DNA from: Trichobilharzia regenti
Lineage: Eukaryota; Platyhelminthes; Trematoda; Strigeidida; Schistosomatidae
Assembly: GCA_944472135.2 (NCBI GenBank)
Contig: OX235270.1
Span: forward strand, 138,027,632 to 138,091,631
DNA: 64,000 nucleotides
Direction of reading: 5' to 3'
The translations under genes and the position numbers were made by a program. Position 1 is the stretch's first letter, and every line of letters begins with the position of its first letter. The notes under the pieces were generated by a model. It was not told where the DNA came from. It saw only the letters and a program-made list of their open reading frames with translations, and made no database searches. This document shows, one piece after another, positions 10,630 to 19,329 of the stretch.

Positions 10630-11283
10630 TTATTTACTAGATGAAAAAAGGTTAGTTAATTCTTGCCTGACACTATTTTCATCACACAAAATACGTGCCA
10701 AGTATGGTATCACAGAATTTCTATACTTAGACGTGAGAGCATACAGTTTTCTGAAGTTACTCCTTGTTCTACCTGAGGAGATGCGAGGTGAAAGCTGAGG
10801 GTAAAGCGGATGCTCCAATTCAGACAAAATCCCTCTAGCAAATTTATTGCATGAAGTCAAATGCCTATCGACAACGACGTTAACTATGTGGTCCACTGGG
10901 ACACCACTCACCCTACTGACAGTCTTCAGTATTCTACGAATTGTGACATAGTCTTTTTTAAGCAAACCAGGAAAGAATAAGGGTGAGCAATAAAGAAGAA
11001 TAGGTAGGATGCAAGAGTTTATGAACTGTAAGAGGAGGGGTTGAGTTATACCCGAGTGTCTTAACTTCTTAATGTAAAATGTCAGGCGGAATATTTTACT
11101 GGAGATCGCTAAGACACGGGAAGACCAGCAGAGATCAGAAGAGAGAATGAGTCCAAGATACTTAATTTCTGACTTGATTCCTATATCATTGTCGTCAATT
11201 TTACAACTGTCATGAGAATCGATGACTTCTCTTAACTGTCGTTTACATCTTAAGCTGAAATCAACAGTTTGACACTTAGAAGG
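10630..11283 (-). pseudogene. CR1 reverse transcriptase C-terminal part
   Basis: The minus strand encodes the C-terminal third of the CR1 polyprotein, from just after the palm domain: PSKCQTVDFS-like sequence, YIKKLRH, then LLYCSPLFFPGLLKKDY, then LSPRISSGRTR and KYRNSVIPYLAR. It aligns residue by residue with the last ~220 residues of the intact ORF at 46469-49279. Its upstream edge is the LTR insertion at 11283/11284, so it has no start and is not expressed as such. Confidence 0.85.
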
Positions 11284-11812
11284 TGTTATGTACTCGTCGG
11301 TGAATTATTGTTATGGACTGGTCGAGAAACTAATAGTCCTGACGCGAGAAGGCGGAAATCAGAAGACCACTAGGTTTGCGATGATGCTTCTATTGTCCAA
11401 ACACAAGGAGACGAAAATAAATGGTCTCACACCAAAGTGGTAAGTAAGTAAAGTAGTTGTAAAGTAAAGTAGTTCACACAAATTGTGAATGCGAATATAT
11501 ATAAATAATTCAGACAAGCGTGGGAAAAATCATTAGACAGTCTTAACATGAATGGCTAATTATAATGGAGTGTCGATCCAAATATACATAGCGAATATAG
11601 CAGACATGCCAACAAACATATATGGATATATGTCACCAAGCAACGGACTGTCAACAAACACTCATATTATATATAATATAATATAAGGAGAATACACATT
11701 ATTAAAGGAGACAAGTCCATACAAGTGAAGTGGTCACAGACTAACCGAGCAAACAGAAAGAGAGACCAACATGCACACACACACATAAATATATATATGT
11801 GGATACATATCA
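11284..11812 (-). repeat. LTR 1 (3' LTR in element sense)
   Basis: 529 bp; the sense orientation starts TGATATG and ends ACATAACA. It differs from the other two LTRs at about four positions, for example TCGGTGAATT against TCGCTAAATT near the outer end. It abuts the GAAGG target duplication. Confidence 0.93.
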
Positions 11813-13345
11813 CCTCCCCTTTTGAGAAGATGGATGGTTAGTAGGATGTTTACCTGGGGGTTTATCTGGGACCTTTGGGCTTGTTGTTGACGCCTGTCGT
11901 TTCGTCTGACTGTTGGGTTTGCGGCTTCGGCTCCGTCCGGAATTGTCTAACATTTTATGCTTCTTGGCTGCATTGCATAGCGAATTTAGTGGGACATCAG
12001 CCAGATGCAAACGATCGAACCAATCAAGTCCCAAAAGATTTAAATCATTCTTGGTGACGTAACAAATTCCTGTGAATTTGGTATTGCGGAAAGAAACAGA
12101 ACATTTGAGTTCACCAATAAGTTTGAGCTGCCCACCACAGGCGCTGACAAGAGACTGGGAAGTATTGGTGATAGGTGGTCTGCCAATATAATTCCAAAGT
12201 TTCTCTGATATAACAGTAATATCAGAGGCGGTATCTAGCTGCAGACGGGCATCATGACCGTTCATCTGAAGATCAAGATATTTCCGCATACCTGGCGTTG
12301 TGACTTGACGGGTTGCGCGTAGACTCAATGACTTTTTGGGGGATTTAGGACCAACATTTTGTTGAGCTTTTGCTGGATTTTGATATCTGGGCTTGCGTGG
12401 CTGACAAAAACCATTTTTGTGACCGATGATCTTGCACTTGCTGCAACGATGATTTTTGTATGGACAAGACTTTACAAAGTGCCACGCGCCACAATGCCAG
12501 CATGGTGATGGAGGGGTCTTCTTTGCAGTATTTTGTGAAGTTGGACGAGTATGTGTAGATTTCCGCGGGACATTAAGAGAAGTAGGTGGGTCAGGAGTAG
12601 CTGATGAGAGATTTTTGCTCTTGCGTAATGCACGAATATCAGAGCTTCTCGGAGGTGTTGATTCGACCAAGTGTGTGTCTTTCTGCAGATTAATCAGCCG
12701 TTGATATTCATCAGCTATGTCATGTAATGTTAACTTGGGATTTTGTTCTAGCTGATTGAGCAGTCGAGTTCGGATATCTGTGAAACGAGGAGATTGGAGA
12801 CTGCATATGAGAATCAAGGCTTTGAACTGATCATCTGTTAAGGACCTGAGTCGAAATCTCTCACATTCTCGGTTGACTGTGCCAACGTGAGTAAGAAAAT
12901 CATCATTTTCATTCATTGCCAGCTTGAGGCAACGATAACGTATACTGAATAATGAGGAGTGGTCTCCGAAATGTTCACGCAGCAACTTTATTGTATCATC
13001 GAAACAATTGTCACGTGGTTTCTGTGGTAAAATTAGGTTGCAGTACCGTTCATATTCTGCCGGACCCAATTTACGTAGCAAAACTCGCACCTTCCAGGCA
13101 TCGTCTTGTGAGGCGAGATCAACAGTGAATAAATCCTCATAACGTTGATACCATGTGTCAAAAGTGACATTAGCCTCTGGGTCATAATTGAACTGTGAAA
13201 TGCTGTTCACAATTCCGTCGACAGATGGTAGCATGGTATGATTGGGATTGCTTGAAGGTGGAGCTGGACCAGTCTGTTGGTTGACGAACATTTCCATTAA
13301 TTTCAATTGTTGTTCAAACAATAATTCCAATTTAGAATAATCCAT
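11810..13345 (-). CDS. Gag-protease polyprotein, copy 1
   Basis: An intact 511-residue ORF. Residues 1-25 are a leucine- and glutamine-rich start (LELLFEQQLKLMEMF). Residues about 50-230 are a retrotransposon Gag domain (FDTWYQRYEDLF, FGDHSSLFSIRYRCLKLAM, NRECERF). Residues about 230-280 are basic and Ser/Thr/Pro-rich. Two zinc knuckles follow at 282-314: CX2CX3HX4C, then CX2CX4HX4C. An aspartic protease start has its catalytic motif LDTAS at 369-373. The protease is present only to about residue 425, followed by a basic tail (SRSRKPNSQTKRQ). The stop TGA is the first three bases of the 3' LTR. Family Gag-Pol proteins normally continue with RT, RNase H and integrase, which are absent. The role is inferred as packaging of element RNA into particles, with pol supplied in trans. 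Confidence 0.9.
   Translation of the reverse strand: MDYSKLELLFEQQLKLMEMFVNQQTGPAPPSSNPNHTMLPSVDGIVNSISQFNYDPEANVTFDTWYQRYEDLFTVDLASQDDAWKVRVLLRKLGPAEYERYCNLILPQKPRDNCFDDTIKLLREHFGDHSSLFSIRYRCLKLAMNENDDFLTHVGTVNRECERFRLRSLTDDQFKALILICSLQSPRFTDIRTRLLNQLEQNPKLTLHDIADEYQRLINLQKDTHLVESTPPRSSDIRALRKSKNLSSATPDPPTSLNVPRKSTHTRPTSQNTAKKTPPSPCWHCGAWHFVKSCPYKNHRCSKCKIIGHKNGFCQPRKPRYQNPAKAQQNVGPKSPKKSLSLRATRQVTTPGMRKYLDLQMNGHDARLQLDTASDITVISEKLWNYIGRPPITNTSQSLVSACGGQLKLIGELKCSVSFRNTKFTGICYVTKNDLNLLGLDWFDRLHLADVPLNSLCNAAKKHKMLDNSGRSRSRKPNSQTKRQASTTSPKVPDKPPGKHPTNHPSSQKGR
11813..11824 (-). promoter_or_regulatory. polypurine tract of copy 1
   Basis: On the minus strand AAAAGGGGAGG lies immediately upstream of the 3' LTR, the expected site of plus-strand priming. 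It also encodes the last Gag residues (QKGR). Confidence 0.85.
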
Positions 13346-13389
13346 AGTAAATTGTTATGTTGCTGCTGCTGAGTGGTTAATAGTAGTTT

Positions 13390-13427
13390 TCCCCGTCGCC
13401 AAATTGTTATGTTTTTCCCCGTCGCCA
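13390..13427 (-). promoter_or_regulatory. duplicated primer-binding site, copy 1
   Basis: The minus strand shows TGGCGACGGGGA twice: at 13416-13427, three bases from the 5' LTR, and at 13390-13401. The repeats are 26 bp apart and separated by the LTR-end string ACATAACA. The sequence fits a tRNA 3' end TCCCCGTCGCCA; I do not assign the tRNA identity. Confidence 0.75.
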
Positions 13428-13430
13428 AAT

Positions 13431-13959
13431 TGTTATGTACTCGTCGCTAAATTATTGTTATGGACTGGTCGAGAAACTAATAGTCCTGACGCGAGAAGGC
13501 GGAAATCAGAAGACCACTAGGTTTGCGATGATACTTCTATTGTCCAAACACAAGGAGACGAAAATAAATGGTCTCACACCAAAGTGGTAAGTAAGTAAAG
13601 TAGTTGTAAAGTAAAGTAGTTCACACAAATTGTGAATGCGAATATATATAAATAATTCAGACAAGCGTGGGAAAAATCATTAGACAGTCTTAACATGAAT
13701 GGCTAATTATAATGGAGTGTCGATCCAATTATACATAGCGAATATAGCAGACATGCCAACAAACATATATGGATATATGTCACCAAGCAACGGACTGTCA
13801 ACAAACACTCATATTATATATAATATAATATAAGGAGAATACACATTATTAAAGGAGACAAGTCCATACAAGTGAAGTGGTCACAGACTAACCGAGCAAA
13901 CAGAAAGAGAGACCAACATGCACACACACACATAAATATATATATGTGGATACATATCA
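13431..13959 (-). repeat. LTR 2 (shared, internal)
   Basis: 529 bp. It serves as the 5' LTR for copy 1 and the 3' LTR for copy 2, and looks identical to LTR 3 by eye. Sense start TGATATG, end ACATAACA. Confidence 0.93.
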
Positions 13960-15492
13960 CCTCCCCTTTTGAGAAGATGGATGATTAGTAGGATGTTTAC
14001 CTGGGGGTTTATCTGGGACCTTTGGGCTTGTTGTTGACGCCTGTCGTTTCGTCTGACTGTTGGGTTTGCGGCTTCGGCTCCGTCCGGAATTGTCTAACAT
14101 TTTATGCTTCTTGGCTGCATTGCATAGCGAATTTAGTGGGACATCAGCCAGATGCAAACGATCGAACCAATCAAGTCCCAAAAGATTTAAATCATTCTTG
14201 GTGACGTAACAAATTCCTGTGAATTTGGTATTGCGGAAGGAAACAGAACATTTGAGTTCACCAATTAGTTTGAGCCGCCCACCACAGGCGCTGACAAGAG
14301 ACTGGGAAGTATTGGTGATAGGTGGTCTGCCAATATAATTCCAAAGTTTCTCTGATATAACAGTAATATCAGAGGCGGTATCTAGCTGCAGACGGGCATC
14401 ATGACCATTCATCTGAAGATCAAGATATTTCCGCATAGCTGGTGTTGTGACTTGACGGGTTGCGCGTAGACTCAATGACTTTTTGGGGGATTTAGGACCA
14501 ACATTTTGTTGAGCTTTTGCTGGATTTTGATATCTGGGCTTGCGTGGCTGACAAAAACCATTTTTGTGACCGATGATCTTGCACTTGCTGCAACGATGAT
14601 TTTTGTATGGACAAGACTTTACAAAGTGCCACGCGCCACAATGCCAGCATGGTGATGGAGGGGTCTTCTTTGCAGTATTTTGTGAAGTTGGACGAGTATG
14701 TGTAGATTTCCGCGGGACATTAAGAGAAGTAGGTGGGTCAGGAGTAGCTGATGAGAGATTTTTGCTCTTGCGTAATGCACGAATATCAGAGCTTCTCGGA
14801 GGTGTTGATTCGACCAAGTGTGTGTCTTTCTGCAGATTAATCAGCCGTTGATATTCATCAGCTATGTCATGTAATGTTAACTTGGGATTTTGTTCTAGCT
14901 GATTGAGCAGTCGAGTTCGGATATCTGTGAAACGAGGAGATTGGAGACTGCATATGAGAATCAAGGCTTTGAACTGATCATCTGTTAAGGACCTGAGTCG
15001 AAATCTCTCACATTCTCGGTTGACTGTGCCAACGTGAGTAAGAAAATCATCATTTTCATTCATTGCCAGCTTGAGGCAACGATAACGTATACTGAATAAT
15101 GAGGAGTGGTCTCCGAAATGTTCACGCAGCAACTTTATTGTATCATCGAAACAATTGTCACGTGGTTTCTGTGGTAAAATTAGGTTGCAGTACCGTTCAT
15201 ATTCTGCCGGACCCAATTTACGTAGCAAAACTCGCACCTTCCAGGCATCGTCTTGTGAGGCGAGATCAACAGTGAATAAATCCTCATAACGTTGATACCA
15301 TGTGTCAAAAGTGACATTAGCCTCTGGGTCATAATTGAACTGTGAAATGCTGTTCACAATTCCGTCGACAGATGGTAGCATGGTATGATTGGGATTGCTT
15401 GAAGGTGGAGCTGGACCAGTCTGTTGGTTGACGAACATTTCCATTAATTTCAATTGTTGTTCAAACAATAATTCCAATTTAGAATAATCCAT
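13957..15492 (-). CDS. Gag-protease polyprotein, copy 2
   Basis: An intact 511-residue ORF nearly identical to copy 1; I see only two residue differences, G to A in TTPGMRKY and Q to R in CGGQLKL. It has the same domains: a Gag core at about 50-230, zinc knuckles at 282-314, the protease motif LDTAS at 369-373 and a C-terminal basic tail, with the stop codon supplied by the first bases of LTR 2. The start ATG sits 11 bp after another ACATAACAATTT string. Conservation of both ORFs argues that the Gag-protease unit was functional when the tandem formed. Confidence 0.9.
   Translation of the reverse strand: MDYSKLELLFEQQLKLMEMFVNQQTGPAPPSSNPNHTMLPSVDGIVNSISQFNYDPEANVTFDTWYQRYEDLFTVDLASQDDAWKVRVLLRKLGPAEYERYCNLILPQKPRDNCFDDTIKLLREHFGDHSSLFSIRYRCLKLAMNENDDFLTHVGTVNRECERFRLRSLTDDQFKALILICSLQSPRFTDIRTRLLNQLEQNPKLTLHDIADEYQRLINLQKDTHLVESTPPRSSDIRALRKSKNLSSATPDPPTSLNVPRKSTHTRPTSQNTAKKTPPSPCWHCGAWHFVKSCPYKNHRCSKCKIIGHKNGFCQPRKPRYQNPAKAQQNVGPKSPKKSLSLRATRQVTTPAMRKYLDLQMNGHDARLQLDTASDITVISEKLWNYIGRPPITNTSQSLVSACGGRLKLIGELKCSVSFRNTKFTGICYVTKNDLNLLGLDWFDRLHLADVPLNSLCNAAKKHKMLDNSGRSRSRKPNSQTKRQASTTSPKVPDKPPGKHPTNHPSSQKGR
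13960..13971 (-). promoter_or_regulatory. polypurine tract of copy 2
   Basis: Identical to that of copy 1, directly next to LTR 2. Confidence 0.85.
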
Positions 15493-15536
15493 AGTAAATT
15501 GTTATGTTGCTGCTGCTGAGTGGTTAATAGTAGTTT

Positions 15537-15579
15537 TCCCCGTCGCCAAATTGTTATGTACTAGTTTTCCCCGTCGCCA
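15537..15579 (-). promoter_or_regulatory. duplicated primer-binding site, copy 2
   Basis: TGGCGACGGGGA occurs twice on the minus strand, at 15568-15579 (three bases from LTR 3) and at 15537-15548, with a 31-bp period. Each is preceded in sense by ACATAACAAT. The last ~25 bp of the LTR contain a decayed third unit (TTTAGCGACGAGTACATAACA is split across the LTR end). Copy 1 differs by a 5-bp CTAGT deletion, which exactly explains the 5-bp difference between the two internal regions. Confidence 0.75.
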
Positions 15580-15582
15580 AAT

Positions 15583-16111
15583 TGTTATGTACTCGTCGCT
15601 AAATTATTGTTATGGACTGGTCGAGAAACTAATAGTCCTGACGCGAGAAGGCGGAAATCAGAAGACCACTAGGTTTGCGATGATACTTCTATTGTCCAAA
15701 CACAAGGAGACGAAAATAAATGGTCTCACACCAAAGTGGTAAGTAAGTAAAGTAGTTGTAAAGTAAAGTAGTTCACACAAATTGTGAATGCGAATATATA
15801 TAAATAATTCAGACAAGCGTGGGAAAAATCATTAGACAGTCTTAACATGAATGGCTAATTATAATGGAGTGTCGATCCAATTATACATAGCGAATATAGC
15901 AGACATGCCAACAAACATATATGGATATATGTCACCAAGCAACGGACTGTCAACAAACACTCATATTATATATAATATAATATAAGGAGAATACACATTA
16001 TTAAAGGAGACAAGTCCATACAAGTGAAGTGGTCACAGACTAACCGAGCAAACAGAAAGAGAGACCAACATGCACACACACACATAAATATATATATGTG
16101 GATACATATCA
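15583..16111 (-). repeat. LTR 3 (5' LTR in element sense)
   Basis: 529 bp, adjacent to the right-hand GAAGG duplication at 16112-16116. The sense strand has a TATATAATATGAG stretch that could be a promoter, but this is not demonstrated. Confidence 0.93.
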
Positions 16112-16680
16112 GAAGGATTCAGTTTAAGACCGTTAGACTCAGACCATTTGCTAACTCCCGATAGAAAGCTATTTATTTTAGTACAATCTAGCTGGGAGTT
16201 AACAGCCATTGAATCCGTTAAATCATCAGCGTACTTCACAAAGTTTATTACATCAGAGTGAGGCAAGTCATGCAAGAAGAAAGAAAAAAGAAAAGGAGAA
16301 AGAACAGCGCCTTGAGGGACACCAGCTTCAGTAAGCAATGAAGTGGAAGACTTCCCTTTATATACGGTGTACTGCATTTTATCTGAGAAATAGGAATGTA
16401 ACCAGTCAACAGCCCAACACTCTGTTTGACTAGCTGCAAGTTTATTTAATAAGATGTCCCTAGGGACCGAGTCGAAAGCAGATATATAGTCTAGGAAGGC
16501 GCAACGAACAAATTTAGCCCCCTTGTCTAGACTGGAAGCAATGTTATGATATAAGACGGCAGCTGCATCTAAAGTGCTTCTACTGTGCTTAAAGGCAAAT
16601 TGTTTAGGGTAGTTAAATGACTTAAGCGAAGGTACAAGACTATGTAAAAGTAATTTCTCCATAGTTTTCTAAAAAGGAGA
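16112..16680 (-). pseudogene. CR1 reverse transcriptase palm fragment
   Basis: The minus strand encodes the RT fingers and palm: FAFKHSRSTLDAAAVLYHN, FLDYISAFDSVPRD (motif A Asp), AGVPQGAVLSPFLFSFFLHD (motif B) and FVKYADDLTDS (motif C, YADD intact). It is colinear with residues ~545-720 of the intact CR1. Its downstream half lies beyond the LTR insertion. An in-frame stop precedes KTMEKLLL, so the copy is dead although the catalytic residues are kept. The open frame appears to run into the LTR. Confidence 0.85.
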
Positions 16681-17281
16681 GGTAATAGCAATGGGTCTAA
16701 ATTTGACGCAAGCTCTGGGAAGGGTTTAGAGACTTGAGGCACTTTTGAACATCATTTGTGTTAAAACCTGGAAAGGGGCTATTATTAACACAAGTGATGC
16801 TGGGAGGCATGGCATCTGAGGGAGAGTAAATAAAAGATTTGTTAAGAGTACACACATAAAAAGAATATGGAATATTGCTTATCTGCTTACCACCAGTGAT
16901 TTCCTTAAATAGTTTCCACATATTAGAAGGATTTTTGCAGGATATGAATTTCTGGTTATATATTACATTCAGCCTCTGCATTTCAGACTTGATTAAGAAG
17001 TTAGTTCTTTTTACACCACTTTCATCTTTCATGTTATACAGTTTTTCTTTCTCTCTACGAAACTTTTTAAGTTGAGGCGAGGAGAAACGGTCAAATTTGA
17101 CGAATAGTGTTTCTTTTGGACAACAGATTTCAAAACAGAATTTCAGATAGGATGTAATATTAGAGATATTTTCATCAAGTGAATCATCATTAAACAGATC
17201 CCATCTTGTGTCACTGAGCATGTTTCTAAGATGATGTACGTTCTCATTTGAGTAGCATCTGTGAACAACTTTCTTAGACAA
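16681..17281 (-). pseudogene. CR1 linker between endonuclease and RT
   Basis: Coding at 16697-17281 matches the intact CR1 around VHRCYSNENV, FCFEICCPKE, RFSSPQLKKFRREKEKLY and LWKLFKEITGG-type sequence. It ends at CLKSLNPSQSL and then jumps directly to the RPIAITS region. This deletion of about 55 codons relative to the intact copy removes the GPDGIP block. A frame change accompanies the deletion. Confidence 0.8.
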
Positions 17282-17529
17282 TTTGAACAATGCAAGAACT
17301 ACAGTTTGAGCAGAATAAAATGGTACCATCTTTTATTTCGTTGCCTTCTCGTCAGCTGCTTACATGGCAAAGACATTATTAAATATATCTACAACAACAA
17401 TTTTAACATACTTGCACAGAGTTCAGTTTAAACAAAAATCAATCGATCAATATACGCATACACTAAAAATATATACATATATAAATATGCAATATTAACC
17501 ACTACTCCGAACAATAATAATCAAACACA

Positions 17530-18036
17530 ATGGAAACTTTTAGCATTTCACATTCGGAGGAAAGAGAGGTGAAATTATCCAGTTGCCAGGGCAAAGAAAG
17601 GCTGATAACCGCTTCTTTCTGGACGCATAAATTAGGTTTCAGGCGCTTGATGGAAATGGCATGTATCTGCGGTAGCAGTTACATTGGAAGGACAGAAAGA
17701 AGGGCATATCTACGATTTTCTGAACATGTACCAAAAAGCTTACGTCTAAAGGGAACAAATGCTTTAAACAGTGCCATCACCAGGCATCTCCTCGACACGG
17801 GTCATGAGGTGGACGTCGAAAAGTCGTTCAAAATTATCAATAAGCAAAATAGCTCAATTTTCCTTAAGCTTGCTGAAGCCATTTCCATCAAGCGCATGAA
17901 ACCTGATTTATGCGTCCAGAAAGAAGCGGTTATCAGCCTTTCTTTGCCCTGGCAACTGGATAATTTCACCTCTCTTTCCTCCGAATGTGAAATGCTAAAA
18001 GTTTCCATTGTGTTTGATTATTATTGTTCGGAGTAG
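17530..18036 (+). pseudogene. PLE GIY-YIG fragment within fold-back B
   Basis: The open frame starts inside the antisense left arm, so its N-terminal ~45 residues are not PLE protein. From about residue 46 it reads ACICGSSYIGRTERRAYLRF, EHVPKSL, then SAITRHLLDTGHEV and LCVQKEAVISLSLPW, the full GIY-YIG domain through the conserved PLE C-terminus. The catalytic Y, G and R are visible and the EH motif is present. The RT is missing. The domain itself looks intact. Confidence 0.8.
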
Positions 18037-18174
18037 TGGTTAATATTGCATATTTATATATGTATATATTTTTAGTGTATGCGTATATTGATCGATTGAT
18101 TTTTGTTTAAACTGAACTCTGTGCAAGTATGTTAAAATTGTTGTTGTAGATATATTTAATAATGTCTTTGCCAT

Positions 18175-18232
18175 GTAAGCAGCTGACGAGAAGGCAACGA
18201 AATAAAAGATGGTACCATTTTATTCTGCTCAA
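18175..18232 (+). ncRNA. hammerhead-like motif in PLE fold-back arm
   Basis: GCAG, then CTGACGAG (18183-18190), a 7-base loop closed by G-C, then GAAA (18199-18202), a long AT-rich stem III with a TGGTACCA top, and then TTCTGC, whose CTGC pairs with GCAG to form stem I. The core CTGANGA and GAAA are intact, but stem II is reduced to about one base pair. The mirror copy lies on the minus strand at about 17306-17363. Hammerheads in PLE pseudo-LTRs are established knowledge; activity here is not. Confidence 0.6.
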
Positions 18233-18283
18233 ACTGTAGTTCTTGCATTGTTCAAATTCATTAAGGGGAATAAATGTATGAAA

Positions 18284-19215
18284 TTTCTTAGACAAGTTTG
18301 AGAGGGCTTAATTGTGTAACTTTCCGTAAATTTTGGGTAAGACTCGTACAATACAATGATCAGAATTGAAGAGCGGGGCTCTTTTACGAGCTTCGTATAT
18401 TCCAGAATCATTTATAAATACTAAATCAAGTGAAGTATTTTGTCGAGTTGGGAAATTAACAACATTTTCATGGCCCAGCAATGTAATAAAACTGCAGTCG
18501 CTGGAGTTGAAGTCGCCAGTAACTATAGATAAGGAGTTACCAAACAAAGTAGCAGCAAAAATAGTGAATTCATCAGCGAAGATAGATAGTTATGAGGGAC
18601 TGCAACACGGTGTGATATAGATATTTGTGACAAAAATGAAGCTATACTTAGATAAGTGTTTAGGTCGACATTTTACAGTTATACAATCAATATTGTCATT
18701 TGAGAATTTGAAGCAGACGTTGTTGGCAGTAGACCACTGAGAATTAACAAAAGTGGCAACACCACCACCTCTCTTCTTCTTCGAGCCGCATCGGTCTTGT
18801 CTGTAGATTGTGAACCCACTTAAGGAGACTAAATTGTCGTCATATGAATCATGGAGCCAAGCCTCTTGAAGAGTGATTACACCAGTATTACAATATACAT
18901 TTGAGTATAATAGAGAATGTAAGTAGTTAATCTTGTTCGATAATGACCTGCAATTTGTGCTCATAATCACAGGAACAGTCATCTGATGCATTGCAGTACA
19001 CTTTAATGATCTCTGCCAACCTCCATGATGCTTTTTCTTGACGTTATTATATACTCGTAAATCAACAGGTTGAAAACATTTTAAATAATCGCGAGAGTAA
19101 GTAATGCGACTTGGATACATAATTGAATGATTAAAACAAAATAAATCCGAGGAAATAGATGCAATATGTAGGATGGAAATTTCGGTAGCCCAAGATTTAA
19201 GCAGGCCGCCAATGC
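18284..19215 (-). pseudogene. CR1 apurinic-type endonuclease region and 5' leader
   Basis: The ORF starts at 19120 (MYPSRITYSRDYLKCF) and encodes the endonuclease: ITSNCRS-like STNCRSLSNKI, LQEAWLHD (catalytic Glu), and RGGGVATFVNSQWS. A premature TAA after ITPCCSPS at 18590 breaks the frame, and the same frame continues at 18547-18308 with VTGDFNSSD (catalytic Asp) and FNSDHCIVRV (SDH motif). The 5' leader 19121-19215 matches the leader of the intact CR1. One stop codon separates two otherwise well conserved halves. Confidence 0.85.
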
Positions 19216-19329
19216 TAAATAAGTAAAGTGCGCCCAGTAGTTACAATTATCTGTCTTCTTAGAAGCCTGGTACTCAGATGAGTTAGGAATTCATGGACAA
19301 TCACCATCCAGGCATTAATGAAAACAAAA

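Larger units (their letters stand above)
11279..16116 (-). mobile_element. gag-only LTR retrotransposon with three LTRs
   Basis: The structure is TSD GAAGG (11279-11283), LTR, internal region, LTR, internal region, LTR, TSD GAAGG (16112-16116). The three LTRs are each 529 bp and begin TG and end CA. Each internal region (1618 and 1623 bp) has a primer-binding site, one gag-protease ORF and a polypurine tract, and nothing else: there is no RT, RNase H or integrase. A 5-bp duplication and a zinc-knuckle Gag with a DTA protease fit the Ty3/Gypsy group. Such non-autonomous elements (TR-GAG type in plants) would depend on a partner element. The tandem form probably arose by recombination between LTRs of two copies. 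LTR2 and LTR3 look identical and LTR1 differs at about four sites, so the insertion is young. Confidence 0.9.
17282..18283. mobile_element. fold-back Penelope-like element B
   Basis: The arms are 381 bp each, 17280-17660 and 17878-18258, almost perfect reverse complements with a couple of mismatches, around a 217-bp spacer. The arms carry the PLE C-terminus, 3' UTR and a terminal hammerhead-like motif. The insertion is flanked by the 12-bp duplication TTTCTTAGACAA at 17270-17281 and 18284-18295, which lies in CR1 coding sequence. An extra 25 bp (18259-18283) occurs only on the right. Confidence 0.88.
10139..19215 (-). mobile_element. CR1 LINE split by LTR and PLE insertions
   Basis: This is a minus-strand CR1-type non-LTR retrotransposon. 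The 3' tail at 10139-10215 (an AAT-repeat end, then TTTATTCC, ACAGTACTTGTG and GGAATTTTCAGCA) matches the tail of the intact copy at 49930-50010. The ORF pieces are colinear with that copy. It is interrupted at 11279-16116 by the LTR element and at 17270-18295 by a fold-back PLE. The 5' end is near 19215, where GGCGGCCTG and TGGGCTACC (minus strand) match the 5' leader of the intact copy. Internal damage includes a stop codon, a deletion of about 55 codons and a frameshift. Confidence 0.85.

Noticed and set aside
11875..14851. Plus-strand open frames repeated in both halves of the LTR element
   Set aside because: They are antisense to the Gag-protease ORFs and repeat only because the locus is duplicated.
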